NCBI GenBank assembly: GCA_947575275.1
Contig: CANPMS010000014.1
Location: forward strand, 1-46,728
Source: an uncultured Clostridium sp.
Lineage (GTDB): Bacteria > Bacillota > Clostridia > Lachnospirales > Lachnospiraceae
Reading direction: 5' to 3'
Length of the DNA stretch: 46,728 bases
Shown in pieces: positions 33,741 to 42,478 of this stretch. Position numbers and translations under genes: made by a program. Numbering within the stretch: position 1 is the first letter of the stretch; the number at the start of each line of letters is the position of its first letter. A model generated the notes under the pieces. That model was not told where the DNA came from. It saw only the letters and a list, made by a program, of their open reading frames with translations, and did no database searches.

Positions 33741-34520
33741 TTGGCAGATACGACAAAAGTAGTTCTTGATGCCGGTCACGGCGGCATGGAGCCGGGAGCC
33801 GTGTATCAGGGCAGAATGGAGAAGAATGATACGCTGCGGCTTGCGCTGGCAGTGGGACAGTTATTAAGTGATAACGGGGTGGAGGTAGCGTACACCCGCG
33901 TGTCAGATGTATATCATACACCATTTGAAAAAGCACAGATGGCTAACAACTGGGATGCGGATCTTTTTGTGTCAATTCACCGTAATGCAATGCCCACGCC
34001 TGGCACAGCTTCTGGTACGGAAAGCTTGATTTACAGCAAGGGTGGTGAGGCAGAGGTTTTGGCATCCAATATCAACCGTGCGTTGAGCAGTGAAGGCTGG
34101 AATGATTTGGGAATTATCGAGCGTCCTGGTCTTATTGTACTGCGCCGCACAGAGATGCCCGCCGTCCTGGTGGAGGCAGGATTTATTGATAATGAAGCAG
34201 ATAATCAATATTTTGACGCAAATTTTGAGAGGACTGCCCAGGCGATTGCAAACGGAATTTTGGAAACCATCCGTGAGGAGGAAGCCGGACCCAAATATTA
34301 TCAGATTCAGGTGGGAGAGTTCCAGGATCGTATGATGGCTCAGCAGCTGTTAAATCGCTTGCTGGAGGAGGATTATCCGGCATTTATGGTGGCTCAGGAT
34401 GGTTTGTTCAAGGTTCGTGTGGGTGCATATCTGAATTTGGATAATGCGGCGTGGATGGAAAAGACCCTGCGTGCCGCAGGCTACCCAACAGTGCTGGTGC
34501 GGGAGGCTGGAGTATACTGA
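33741..34520 (+). CDS. N-acetylmuramoyl-L-alanine amidase with SPOR domain
   Basis: 259 residues from a TTG start with GAAGGAG upstream. Amidase_3 domain (residues 1-180): zinc ligands in LDAGHGGMEPG, SIHRNAM and the catalytic Glu in VEAGFIDNEAD. The C-terminal 75 residues are a SPOR repeat (YYQIQVGEFQDRMMAQQLLN) which binds denuded glycan at division sites. There is no signal peptide or membrane helix, so how it reaches the wall is unclear; a spore-forming mother-cell role or lysis-dependent release are possible. A perfect-palindrome terminator follows. Confidence 0.88.
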   Translation: MADTTKVVLDAGHGGMEPGAVYQGRMEKNDTLRLALAVGQLLSDNGVEVAYTRVSDVYHTPFEKAQMANNWDADLFVSIHRNAMPTPGTASGTESLIYSKGGEAEVLASNINRALSSEGWNDLGIIERPGLIVLRRTEMPAVLVEAGFIDNEADNQYFDANFERTAQAIANGILETIREEEAGPKYYQIQVGEFQDRMMAQQLLNRLLEEDYPAFMVAQDGLFKVRVGAYLNLDNAAWMEKTLRAAGYPTVLVREAGVY

Positions 34521-34533
34521 GGCATACCGGTCA

Positions 34534-34570
34534 GGTTCAGCCATATGCTTAAGCATATGGCTGAACCGCA
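34534..34570. terminator. Perfect-palindrome terminator
   Basis: A 17-bp perfect inverted repeat (34534-34550 with 34551-34567) centred on CTTAAG, followed by GCATTTA. It separates the amidase from darA. Confidence 0.75.
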
Positions 34571-34599
34571 TTTACATAGATAGGAAAATGTGATAAAAT
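34571..34599 (+). promoter_or_regulatory. Promoter of darA
   Basis: TTTACA (34571-34576), 17-base spacer, TAAAAT (34594-34599). Confidence 0.7.
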
Positions 34600-34624
34600 A
34601 TGAAAAAACAGAGGAGATATTTTT

Positions 34625-34960
34625 ATGAAAATTATATATGCAATTGTCAGTTCTGATGACGGAAACCGTGTGACTGATGTGCTGAATGAAAATAAATTTA
34701 GTGTGACCAGGCTGGCGACTACGGGAGGATTCCTAAAGAAGGGGAATGCGACTTTGATGGTAGGAACGGATGAAGAGCGGGTGGACGAGGCAATTGAGCT
34801 GATTCGCAGTACCTGCGGCAAGCGTCAGAGAATTACCTGTGATATGCCTTCTCCAGGGATCGGTTCCATAGCCACCGGCTATCTGATGATGCCGGTTACA
34901 GTGGAGCTGGGCGGTGCGACTATCTTTGTGACCGATGTGGAACGATTTGAGAAATTTTGA
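34625..34960 (+). CDS. darA: PII-like cyclic-di-AMP receptor
   Basis: 111 residues of the DarA/PstA family. The characteristic T-loop TRLATTGGFLKKGNATLMVG and the B-loop region PSPGIGSIATGYLMMPVTVE contact cyclic di-AMP at the subunit interface of the trimer. It resembles PII proteins but does not sense nitrogen by uridylylation. Its partner in the cell is not known with certainty. It has its own promoter and is followed by the 6S RNA gene. In many Firmicutes it lies near tmk and holB, which are absent here. Confidence 0.88.
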   Translation: MKIIYAIVSSDDGNRVTDVLNENKFSVTRLATTGGFLKKGNATLMVGTDEERVDEAIELIRSTCGKRQRITCDMPSPGIGSIATGYLMMPVTVELGGATIFVTDVERFEKF

Positions 34961-35072
34961 TTGGAACAAAAAATAAAAAGGAAAGATATAGGCCAATGGA
35001 CGGCATAAGCGGAGGTTTTTCCGATAAGTGGTTAAGAGAAGATGGAAAATCGCGGATACCAGCAAAAGGAAC

Positions 35073-35101
35073 TTGAAAATGAACTGTATTTGTTATATAA
35101 T
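35073..35101 (+). promoter_or_regulatory. Promoter of 6S RNA
   Basis: TTGAAA (35073-35078), 17-base spacer, TATAAT (35096-35101), identical in both hexamers and spacing to the rpoD promoter. Start site expected near 35109. Confidence 0.85.
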
Positions 35102-35108
35102 CAATTCA

Positions 35109-35301
35109 TAAGAAACAGCGGTGTAATTCCTGGGATGTACGATAATCTTACCCATTTTGAACCTACATTTCTGACCAAGGGATTCCAATATTTGCAGGTG
35201 GATGTCAGGCCTCCTTTTGAGTGGAAGGCAGAAGCCTGCGTGAGGTTGCCCACCTAGCACTGCTAGGCGTCAATAAGTAAGACCGGCATTCCTGGGGTTA
35301 C
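35109..35301 (+). ncRNA. ssrS: 6S RNA
   Basis: About 190 bases between a consensus promoter and an intrinsic terminator. The two ends form the long closing stem: GTAATTCCTGGGATGT (35123-35138) pairs with GGCATTCCTGGGGTTAC (35285-35301), with only one mismatch and wobble pairs. An apical arm has AGGTGG (35196-35201) with CCACCT (35250-35255) and CAGGC (35206-35210) with GCCTG (35234-35238). The CCTAG-CACTG-CTAGG hairpin (35253-35267) fits the small hairpin on the 3' side of the central bubble. The GGGATGTACG start resembles the E. coli 6S 5' end. 6S RNA mimics an open promoter and holds sigma-A RNA polymerase in stationary phase. A 71-codon frame (35042-35257) overlaps it and is spurious. Confidence 0.85.
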
Positions 35302-35306
35302 AAAAG

Positions 35307-35336
35307 AAAGCAGCGAGAAATCGCTGCTTTATCTTT
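35307..35336 (+). terminator. Terminator of 6S RNA
   Basis: AAAGCAGCGA (35307-35316), GAAA loop, TCGCTGCTTT (35321-35330), then ATCTTT. Confidence 0.85.
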
Positions 35337-35468
35337 ATAGGAAATAACATCTGGGACATGCAGGATCTTTCTTTTTTGTGGATTTTGTGATAAGCTAATG
35401 ATTGCCGGAACCGGCGCAGGGTTTAATGCGCCGGTTTGCTGGCAATAATTTCCATATAAGGAGAAGCT

Positions 35469-36704
35469 ATGAAAAAAGAAAAGTATCAGAGATATATTTG
35501 CTGGGGCGTAACGGCATTTATTGTTCTGGCGCTGCTTGTGGCCCTGATTTTTCTGATTATGAAATGGGGAAGAGTGCGGATAGCGGTCAGAATGATTGTG
35601 GGAATTCTGGCTCCGGTTATTTATGGCGCAGTTTTTGCCTATCTTTTGTCCCCCATCTACAACCGGGTCATGTGTGCAGTAGTGAAAAAAACCGGGAAGT
35701 ATATTCCACGGGAGTCCTCCCGGAAAAAGCTGGGGAGTGTGGCAGCTACACTGGTAAGCCTTGTACTTTTGATTGTGGTGGTGGTAGGTCTTATTTCCAT
35801 GCTGATTCCTCAGCTAATTACCAGTATCAAGGGAGTAATTGATGCGCTTCCGTACAGTATCCGAAATCTGGAATTGTGGCTGGAGCAGATGTTTGCGGAC
35901 AATCCTGATATGGAGGCTCAGGTTATGCAGTATTATGATCTGGCGTCTGCGTATCTTCAGAATTGGCTCACCAACGGGGTAATGCCGAATATTTCCGGAA
36001 TTTTGTCGGGGCTTTCCAGCAGTCTGATCAGCGCAGTCGGAGCAGTTTTGGATGCGGTAATCGGCTTGATCGTTATGGTGTATCTGCTGAATATGAAAGA
36101 TAAGCTGCTGACCCAGGCAAAAATGATTATTTATGGGGTATTCCCGGTGAAGATTGCGAATAAGGTGATAGAGGAGGCACGCTATGTGCATTCCGTATTT
36201 GGCGGCTTTATTATTGGAAAGCTGCTGGATTCTCTGATTATCGGACTTTTATGTTTTGTGGTCATGAGTGTGGCAGGAATGCCGTATGTGCTGCTGGTCA
36301 GCGTAATAGTGGGCGTAACCAATATCATCCCGTTTTTTGGTCCGTTTATCGGAGCAGTTCCCAGCGCATTTTTAATTCTGATGGATGATCCGATGATGTG
36401 TTTGTATTTTCTGATACTTATTCTGCTTTTGCAGCAGTTTGACGGAAATATTCTGGGACCAAAAATTCTGGGGGATTCTACTGGGCTGTCCAGCTTCTGG
36501 GTATTGTTTGCTATTTTGCTTTTTGGGGGATTGTTCGGCTTTGTAGGTATGATTGTCGGTGTGCCCACCTTTGCAGTGTTTTATAGGCTGGTAACGGAGC
36601 TGGTAACTTATCTGCTGGGTAAAAGACAGCTTTCGATGGATATTGACCAGTATAAAAGTCTGGACTATATTGATGAGGGAGCCAAGACATATATTAAAAA
36701 GTAA
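35469..36704 (+). CDS. AI-2E-family transporter
   Basis: 411 residues with about eight membrane segments; the family signature region IIPFFGPFIGAVPSAFLIL and the end block FGLFGFVGMIVGVPTFAV-type helix are present. The AI-2E family (formerly UPF0118) includes putative autoinducer exporters and Na+/H+ antiporter-like proteins; the substrate here cannot be inferred. The start has AAGGAGAAG. The spoIID-like gene follows after 9 bases. Confidence 0.85.
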   Translation: MKKEKYQRYICWGVTAFIVLALLVALIFLIMKWGRVRIAVRMIVGILAPVIYGAVFAYLLSPIYNRVMCAVVKKTGKYIPRESSRKKLGSVAATLVSLVLLIVVVVGLISMLIPQLITSIKGVIDALPYSIRNLELWLEQMFADNPDMEAQVMQYYDLASAYLQNWLTNGVMPNISGILSGLSSSLISAVGAVLDAVIGLIVMVYLLNMKDKLLTQAKMIIYGVFPVKIANKVIEEARYVHSVFGGFIIGKLLDSLIIGLLCFVVMSVAGMPYVLLVSVIVGVTNIIPFFGPFIGAVPSAFLILMDDPMMCLYFLILILLLQQFDGNILGPKILGDSTGLSSFWVLFAILLFGGLFGFVGMIVGVPTFAVFYRLVTELVTYLLGKRQLSMDIDQYKSLDYIDEGAKTYIKK

Positions 36705-36713
36705 GAGGAATTT

Positions 36714-38984
36714 ATGGGAAAACGGAAGTTGATTAGTTGGGTGGCGTGTATTCCGCTTATAGTGGCAGTTCTGATTTTTATCATTTTGTATCATGAGCCG
36801 GAACGGGAAGGAATCAGCAGATCCGTAGCTGCAAAATCTGTGGTTCTTGCTGTATGCCCGCCGGAGGAATTGTCAGCCTGGGTGAAGGAGCAGAACGTTT
36901 CTCATTTCCCAGCCGAAAGCCTTGGAGAATGGTATGTTCCGTATCTGGATTATCTTTATGGTAACGGTTATCTGGATGAGTCGGATACTCCGGCGAAGGA
37001 GAGCGTTGCGGAAGGGCGGCTGACTTATGGGGAAGCGGCGCGGATAGCCAGGACGATTCATCCGTCATTAGAAGATTTGATTCGGTCAACAAAGAAAAAT
37101 GAGAAAAAGCCGTATCCGGAGAAGTTATGGTGGCTGTTTTATGATTCGGTGCTCAAAACGGCAGATACAGAAGGCCAAGTCCGAAGGGAGATTCTGAGCA
37201 TTTACGGAACTCCTGATAATATTGACGGCACTCCGGCTTGGACGGCTTATACCAGCCTGGGAGTTGTGCGGTTCGATGGGCTTTCTCTTGATTCGCTGCT
37301 TGATCATGAACTGACTGTGTATATGCGCGGCACTGATTTGATTCATGTGCTGGAGGACAGAGGGCAGAATACCACTTACCGGAATGTGTGGATTCTGGAT
37401 GGTGACGAGAAGGGAATTACGGTATATTTAGGGGACATTGAACGCCGGATTCCTTTTGGAAAAAAATCCGGGAACACGGGGGAGCTGGTACATAATCTTG
37501 CGGATTTACAGATGGATGACGGCAAGATCACAAAGGTGGCTCTAAAGAAAGAGACCCTGGTGGGTAAAGTATTATCGGTGCAGGAGGATGCGATTGAGCT
37601 GGAAGGGTACGGTTTTGTGCCTTTGGATGACGAGTGCAAGGTGCTAAAGACCTATGGGAAGGTTGAGAGGAAGAAACTGTCGGATATTCTTGTGGGATAT
37701 GATTTGGAAGAGTTTGTGGTAGCAAAAGGAAAAATCTGCGGGGTGCTGACTGTGCGAACACTTCATGCAGATACGATTCGTGTGCTGCTTATGAATAATG
37801 GTTTCCAGAGGATATTTCATGATACGGTGCGAATTTCCTGCGAAGCCCCCATGAAGCTGACCAAGGGCGACAGTGAGCGGACTTTGGCGGCGGGAGAGGA
37901 GTTTTCCATCACAGCAGGGGATGGTCAGTGGGATGGAGAGAGAATCATTATTGAGTCCACAAATCAGGCGGAGCTTGCGGTGGCTTCGTTAGAGCGCGGT
38001 CATGGACGTCCTTCTTATAGTGGAAGGCTGGAGGTGTTGGAGACACCTGAGGGACTGGTGCTGATTAACGAACTTTATCTGGAGGACTATTTAAAGAAAG
38101 TGGTTCCCAGTGAGATGCCTTCCAGCTATGAGAAGGAGGCGCTAAAGGCACAGGCGGTGTGTGCCAGAACTTACGCTTACATGGAGCTGCAGAGCAATAC
38201 ATACAGCCAGTACGGCGCCCATGTGGATGACAGCACCAATTTTCAGGTGTACAATAATATTGAGACAGATGGGCGGACGGAAGAGGCAGTACAGGAAACC
38301 TACGGAAAAATGCTGCTTTATGAGGGACAGCCTATTTCTGCTTACTATTTCTCCACCTCCTGCGGCACAACTACTAATACTTCTATCTGGGGGAGTGAAC
38401 CGGAGAATACACCATATATTCGATGTGCGGCTTTGCAGCCCGGGCGCAGAAGTCTGGATCTGACGGATAATGACGCATTTGCATCCTTTATTAAGGGAAA
38501 GGATTACCCTGCCTATGATTCGGGATTCCCGTTTTACCGCTGGAATGTGACCACGAACGGGAGAGTGCTCGGGGCAAATATTGAAGGCGTGGGCGAGGTG
38601 ACGGAGCTTCGTGTGGCTGAGCGCGGACCTGGAGGTGTGGCCCAGAAGCTTTTTGTTAAGGGCAGTGAGGGCGAAAAGACGATAAACGGGCAGAATGCAA
38701 TCCGTGCGGCTCTGGGTGATGCAAGCCTTAAGCTTAAGCGCAATGATGGAAAGACCTCAGAAGGGTGGAGTTCTCTTCCCAGCGGTTTTCTGACTGTGGA
38801 GAGTGCCGGGACTGATGACTCCGGGGTAAAGCAGTTTGCCATTTATGGCGGCGGTTACGGTCATGGAGTCGGCATGAGCCAGAACGGGGCTCAGGGTATG
38901 GCTAAGGATGGAATTGGCTATGAGGAAATTTTGAAATTCTTTTATGATGGCGTGACCATAGAGGAGCTGGAGCCGGCTGCCTGA
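36714..38984 (+). CDS. SpoIID/LytB-domain protein
   Basis: 756 residues. One N-terminal membrane anchor (residues 8-24) is followed by about 370 residues that I do not recognise. The SpoIID domain lies at about 440-750. Its core is VVPSEMPSSYEKEALKAQAV, with the acidic catalytic Glu in SEMP, then SCGTTTNTSIWGS and GYGHGVGMSQNGAQGM at the end. SpoIID is a lytic transglycosylase that cuts denuded peptidoglycan during engulfment in sporulation; LytB-type relatives act in vegetative growth. The long unique N-terminus suggests a specialised version. Confidence 0.85.
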   Translation: MGKRKLISWVACIPLIVAVLIFIILYHEPEREGISRSVAAKSVVLAVCPPEELSAWVKEQNVSHFPAESLGEWYVPYLDYLYGNGYLDESDTPAKESVAEGRLTYGEAARIARTIHPSLEDLIRSTKKNEKKPYPEKLWWLFYDSVLKTADTEGQVRREILSIYGTPDNIDGTPAWTAYTSLGVVRFDGLSLDSLLDHELTVYMRGTDLIHVLEDRGQNTTYRNVWILDGDEKGITVYLGDIERRIPFGKKSGNTGELVHNLADLQMDDGKITKVALKKETLVGKVLSVQEDAIELEGYGFVPLDDECKVLKTYGKVERKKLSDILVGYDLEEFVVAKGKICGVLTVRTLHADTIRVLLMNNGFQRIFHDTVRISCEAPMKLTKGDSERTLAAGEEFSITAGDGQWDGERIIIESTNQAELAVASLERGHGRPSYSGRLEVLETPEGLVLINELYLEDYLKKVVPSEMPSSYEKEALKAQAVCARTYAYMELQSNTYSQYGAHVDDSTNFQVYNNIETDGRTEEAVQETYGKMLLYEGQPISAYYFSTSCGTTTNTSIWGSEPENTPYIRCAALQPGRRSLDLTDNDAFASFIKGKDYPAYDSGFPFYRWNVTTNGRVLGANIEGVGEVTELRVAERGPGGVAQKLFVKGSEGEKTINGQNAIRAALGDASLKLKRNDGKTSEGWSSLPSGFLTVESAGTDDSGVKQFAIYGGGYGHGVGMSQNGAQGMAKDGIGYEEILKFFYDGVTIEELEPAA

Positions 38985-39099
38985 GTATCCGTGAAAAAAT
39001 TTTTTAATAATTTTTTTTATGGAGTGTATAAATTTCCACAGCAGGGAGATAATGTGAGTAGTACCAAAGAAAAAAGAAATACTTATCCTCCCCTTTTTA

Positions 39100-39139
39100 G
39101 TCGGCTTCGGCGCCAAGGCGTACCGAGGCCGATTTTTTT
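39100..39139 (+). terminator. Intrinsic terminator with long T-run
   Basis: GTCGGCTTCGG (39100-39110) pairs with CCGAGGCCGAT (39123-39133 region), then a run of seven T. It lies 115 bases behind the SpoIID stop. Confidence 0.8.
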
Positions 39140-39140
39140 A

Positions 39141-39277
39141 TAGGAAATTGCGTCCTATAAAGCAAAACCCTCCGGGGGATGCGCACTTCGCGCTCAGGGA
39201 AAATGGTTGCTGTGGCAACCGCGCTCCGGCGCGAGAGTCCGGCAAGCCGGACTCTTTGTTCTGGGTCGGTTAGACCC
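39141..39277. repeat. Hairpin-array intergenic element
   Basis: Five or six short hairpins in a row: TAGGA/TCCTA (39141-39157), GGTTGC/GCAACC (39205-39220), GCGC-TCCG-GCGC (39221-39232), AGAGTCCGGC-AA-GCCGGACTCT (39234-39255) and GGGTC/GACCC (39263-39277), GC-rich in an AT-rich gap. The stretch is not coding. It may be a palindromic repeat element or a structured RNA. Confidence 0.6.
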
Positions 39278-39298
39278 GTAGGAAACGAAATAAAAGAT

Positions 39299-39327
39299 TT
39301 GCAAAATCTTCTGAAGTGTTATATACT
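39299..39327 (+). promoter_or_regulatory. Promoter of the SEC-C gene
   Basis: TTGCAA (39299-39304), 17-base spacer, TATACT (39322-39327). The inverted repeat AAGATTT-GCA-AAATCTT (39294-39310) covers the -35 and could be an operator. Confidence 0.75.
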
Positions 39328-39382
39328 ACTTAAGAATATATGTAGCATGTACAGATAACAAAACAAAGGAAGGGTATACGTT

Positions 39383-39895
39383 ATGGCAACCTTATTAGAG
39401 AGTTGGAGAAATCTTGCCTATGGCGATAGCTTAAGTGATAAAGAGAAAGAGCGGCTCTGGAGCGGATATTTTGTGGTGGAGAAAGGAATTTACGAGCAGA
39501 TTCTCTCAGAGCCAGGGAAAGCTATTGCCGGGACGGTGAAGGAGCTGGCAGAGAGGTATGATACCGAGATTCAGATTATGGTCGGTTTTCTGGACGGAAT
39601 TAACGAAAGCCTGAAAGGCTACGAGAATCCGATTGAGACTATGGACGAGAACACCCAGGTGAAAATTGAAATTGACCCGGAGAAGCTGTATTATAATATG
39701 GTGGATGCGAAAGCAGAGTGGCTGTATAACCTGCCCCAGTGGGATACGATTTTAACAGAGGAGCGCAGAAAAGAGCTGTACAAGCAGCAGAAGGCTTCCG
39801 GAACAGTCCGTAAGGCGAAAAAAGTCTTCCCCAATGATCCGTGTCCGTGTGGAAGCGGAAAGAAGTATAAAAAGTGTTGTGGAAAAAACGCCTGA
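39383..39895 (+). CDS. SEC-C metal-binding protein
   Basis: 170 residues. The first 140 are helical, without a recognised catalytic motif ([20 protein letters not shown]). The last 20 are a SEC-C zinc motif ([18 protein letters not shown]-x-C...CC), as at the end of SecA, usually used to dock to ribosome or SecB-like partners. It has its own promoter and a GGAAGGG site. Family members of this layout are common in Lachnospiraceae and uncharacterised. Confidence 0.85.
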   Translation: MATLLESWRNLAYGDSLSDKEKERLWSGYFVVEKGIYEQILSEPGKAIAGTVKELAERYDTEIQIMVGFLDGINESLKGYENPIETMDENTQVKIEIDPEKLYYNMVDAKAEWLYNLPQWDTILTEERRKELYKQQKASGTVRKAKKVFPNDPCPCGSGKKYKKCCGKNA

Positions 39896-39913
39896 ATCAG
39901 GTGGAGGCAAAGT

Positions 39914-39957
39914 AAGAGGCAGGAGTATTCATGTATGGATGCGCCTGCTCTCTTTCA
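39914..39957 (+). terminator. Weak terminator behind the SEC-C gene
   Basis: AGAGGCAGG (39915-39923) with CCTGCTCT (39944-39951), one bulge, then CTTTCAATTT. Confidence 0.4.
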
Positions 39958-39975
39958 ATTTGGGAGGTTTAGGAA

Positions 39976-40743
39976 ATGGAAGCATACACCGGCTTTGCGG
40001 CCGTTTATGAAAAGTTTATGTCCAATATTCCTTATGGGGAATGGTGTGAATATCTGGCAGGACTGCTGCGTGAGCATGGAGTGCAGGATGGGATTGTGCT
40101 TGATTTAGGATGCGGAACCGGCACAGTGACCAGACTTCTTGCACAGAGGGGATATGACATGATTGGTGTGGATTTGTCCGGCGAGATGCTGGAGGTTGCC
40201 ATGGAACACCAGTTAGAAAAGCCTGACGGAATTTTGTATTTGCAGCAGGATATGAGGGATTTTGAGCTTTACGGAACGGTGCGTGCTATCGTGAGTGTTT
40301 GTGATTCTATGAATTATCTGATGGAGTATGAGGATCTGGTACGGGTAATGCGGCTTGCGAATAATTATTTGGATCCGGGCGGCGTATTTCTCTTTGATTT
40401 GAATACGATATATAAGTACAGGGAGGAGCTGGGAGAATGCACGATTGCTGAGAATCAGAAGGAGTGCAGCTTCATTTGGGATAATTATTTTGATGAGGAG
40501 GAGCAGATCAACCAGTATGAGCTGACTTTATTTATCCGTGAGAAGGACGGGCGTTACAGAAAGTACCAGGAGACTCACTTCCAGCGTGCTTATGATCCGG
40601 ATACGGTGAGGCGGGCGATTGAGGAGGCGGGGATGGAATTTCTGGCAGTTTATGATGCCTTTGGCCATGGGAGTCCGCGCCCGGACAGCGGGCGTCTGTA
40701 TTTTATTGCCAGAGAGCGGGGGAAGGCAGCACAAACAGGATAA
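39976..40743 (+). CDS. Class I SAM-dependent methyltransferase
   Basis: 255 residues. Motif I is VLDLGCGTGTVTRLLA (near residue 42), motif II GVDLSGEMLEVA, and the QQDMRDFEL stretch supplies the adenine-binding Asp. The second half (residues 130-230) has the beta-rich insertion found in this clostridial subgroup. The substrate is unknown. It starts 9-10 bases after a GGGAGG site and leads into hslO after 8 bases. Confidence 0.85.
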   Translation: MEAYTGFAAVYEKFMSNIPYGEWCEYLAGLLREHGVQDGIVLDLGCGTGTVTRLLAQRGYDMIGVDLSGEMLEVAMEHQLEKPDGILYLQQDMRDFELYGTVRAIVSVCDSMNYLMEYEDLVRVMRLANNYLDPGGVFLFDLNTIYKYREELGECTIAENQKECSFIWDNYFDEEEQINQYELTLFIREKDGRYRKYQETHFQRAYDPDTVRRAIEEAGMEFLAVYDAFGHGSPRPDSGRLYFIARERGKAAQTG

Positions 40744-40757
40744 GGAGGAAGATGACT

Positions 40758-41636
40758 ATGACAGATTATATTATCCGTGCAACAGCAGCGGAGGGGCAAA
40801 TACGCGCTTTTGCCGCCACTACTAAAGGAATGGTGGAATTTGCCAGAGCCGCCCATAATACCAGCCCTGTGGCGACTGCAGCGCTGGGGCGCCTTTTAAC
40901 GGCAGGTGCAATGATGGGAGTGATGATGAAGGGGGATGATGATCTTCTCACAATTAAAATTGAGGGGGATGGTCCCATTGGCGGATTGACGGTCACGGCA
41001 GATTCGGCGGGAAATGTGAAAGGGTATGTGTTCCATCCTGAGGTGATGCTGCCTCCAAACGAGAAGGGAAAACTGGATGTGGGAGGCGCTCTGGGCATCG
41101 GCGTTTTAAGTGTGGTGAAGGATATTGGGCTGAAGGATCCCTATATAGGTCAGACGATTCTGGTGACAGGGGAGATTGCGGAGGATTTGACCTATTATTT
41201 TGCAACCTCTGAGCAGACTCCTTCCAGTGTGGCTTTGGGCGTTCTGATGAACCGGGATAATACGGTGAGTCAGGCAGGAGGCTTTATCTTACAGCTTCTG
41301 CCGGGGGCTTCTGAGGAAATTATTTCCGGCCTGGAGGAGCGGATTCAGGGGATTACCTCTATTACGTCGATGCTTGATCAGGGCAGTACGCCGGAAGAAA
41401 TCCTGACACATATTCTGGGAGATTTTAAGATGGAGATTCTGGATAAGATACCTACACAGTTTTCCTGCAGCTGTTCGAAAGAGCGGATTGAGAAGGCGCT
41501 GATCAGTGTGGGAGGGCAGGAGCTTCAAAGCATGATTGATGACGGGAAGACCATTGAAGTCAACTGTCATTTCTGCAATAAACATTATCCGGTGACAGTG
41601 GAGGAACTTAAGACGCTGTTTGAGAAGGCAAAATAG
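40758..41636 (+). CDS. hslO: Hsp33 redox-regulated chaperone
   Basis: 292 residues. The second ATG is nine bases from GGAGG and is preferred over the one at 40752. The N-terminal domain has the typical GRLLTAGAMMGVMMKGDDD. Zinc cysteines at the C-terminus are CSCS and CHFC (C-x-C ... C-x2-C). Oxidation releases zinc and turns on holdase activity. It suits an anaerobe meeting oxygen. Confidence 0.95.
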   Translation: MTDYIIRATAAEGQIRAFAATTKGMVEFARAAHNTSPVATAALGRLLTAGAMMGVMMKGDDDLLTIKIEGDGPIGGLTVTADSAGNVKGYVFHPEVMLPPNEKGKLDVGGALGIGVLSVVKDIGLKDPYIGQTILVTGEIAEDLTYYFATSEQTPSSVALGVLMNRDNTVSQAGGFILQLLPGASEEIISGLEERIQGITSITSMLDQGSTPEEILTHILGDFKMEILDKIPTQFSCSCSKERIEKALISVGGQELQSMIDDGKTIEVNCHFCNKHYPVTVEELKTLFEKAK

Positions 41637-41676
41637 CAGAAACAGGAAGTCGGTGTAAAGAACAGGGGGTAGGACA

Positions 41677-42459
41677 ATGATTAACTATTCGGAGGATAAG
41701 ACCAGGCTGTATCATATCCAGGCGGCGAAGGGTGAGGTGGGGAGATATGTGATTTTGCCGGGAGACCCTAAGCGGTGTAAATTAATTGCAGAATATTTTG
41801 ATCATTCGGCTTTAATTGCGGACAACCGGGAGTATGTAACTTATACAGGAACTCTGGACGGGGTGAAAGTCAGCGTTACCTCCACAGGCATCGGAGGACC
41901 TTCTGCGGCAATCGCCATGGAGGAGCTGTACCAGTGCGGAGCCGATACCTTTATCCGGGTCGGCACCAGCGGAGGCATGGCGCTTGATGTGAAAAGCGGT
42001 GACCTTGTGGTAGCGAACGGGGCAATCCGTATGGAGGGCACCAGCCGGGAGTATGCCCCTATTGAGTTTCCGGCAGTTCCCGATTTTCATGTGACCACAG
42101 CGTTAGTGCAGGCGGCAAAGAATTTAAAGCTGCCTTATCATGTGGGCGTGGTTCAGTGTAAAGACTCCTTTTATGGGCAGCATTCACCGGAGACTAAGCC
42201 GGTGGGATATGAGCTGCTGGCAAAGTGGGATGCCTGGGTGAAGCTGGGCTGCAAGGCTTCTGAGATGGAGTCGGCGGCGGAGTTTATTGTTGCAGACTAT
42301 TTAAAAGCGCGGGCAGGAGCGGTGATGCTGGTGATGGCGAATCAGGAGCGGGTGAAGGCAGGGCTCGATAATCCTGTTGTCCACGACACAGATGCGGCAA
42401 TACGCACCGCTGTGGAGGCGATTCGGATTCTGATTCATGAGGATGGAGGGCAGCATTGA
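41677..42459 (+). CDS. Nucleoside phosphorylase (uridine phosphorylase type)
   Basis: 260 residues, PNP/UDP family. [13 protein letters not shown] binds phosphate, IRVGTSGGM and [10 protein letters not shown] are the family motifs. It splits a nucleoside with phosphate to base and ribose-1-phosphate; the neighbours cdd and deoB fit pyrimidine salvage, so uridine phosphorylase is the best guess. It starts at an ATG after GGGGGTAGGA and overlaps the longer cdd frame. Confidence 0.85.
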   Translation: MINYSEDKTRLYHIQAAKGEVGRYVILPGDPKRCKLIAEYFDHSALIADNREYVTYTGTLDGVKVSVTSTGIGGPSAAIAMEELYQCGADTFIRVGTSGGMALDVKSGDLVVANGAIRMEGTSREYAPIEFPAVPDFHVTTALVQAAKNLKLPYHVGVVQCKDSFYGQHSPETKPVGYELLAKWDAWVKLGCKASEMESAAEFIVADYLKARAGAVMLVMANQERVKAGLDNPVVHDTDAAIRTAVEAIRILIHEDGGQH

Positions 42460-42478
42460 TTTCAGCGGAGAAAGCAGT

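Noticed and set aside
35042..35257. 71-codon frame read as a small protein
   Set aside because: It spans the -35 and -10 boxes of a consensus promoter and the 5' two thirds of the 6S RNA; no ribosome site precedes it.
35402..35842. 146-codon plus-strand frame
   Set aside because: Out-of-frame overlap with the AI-2E transporter start; low-complexity Ser/Gly-rich translation.
39054..39141. A 29-codon frame behind SpoIID with a possible AGGGAG site
   Set aside because: It runs through the terminator stem and T-run; such a message would not be completed.
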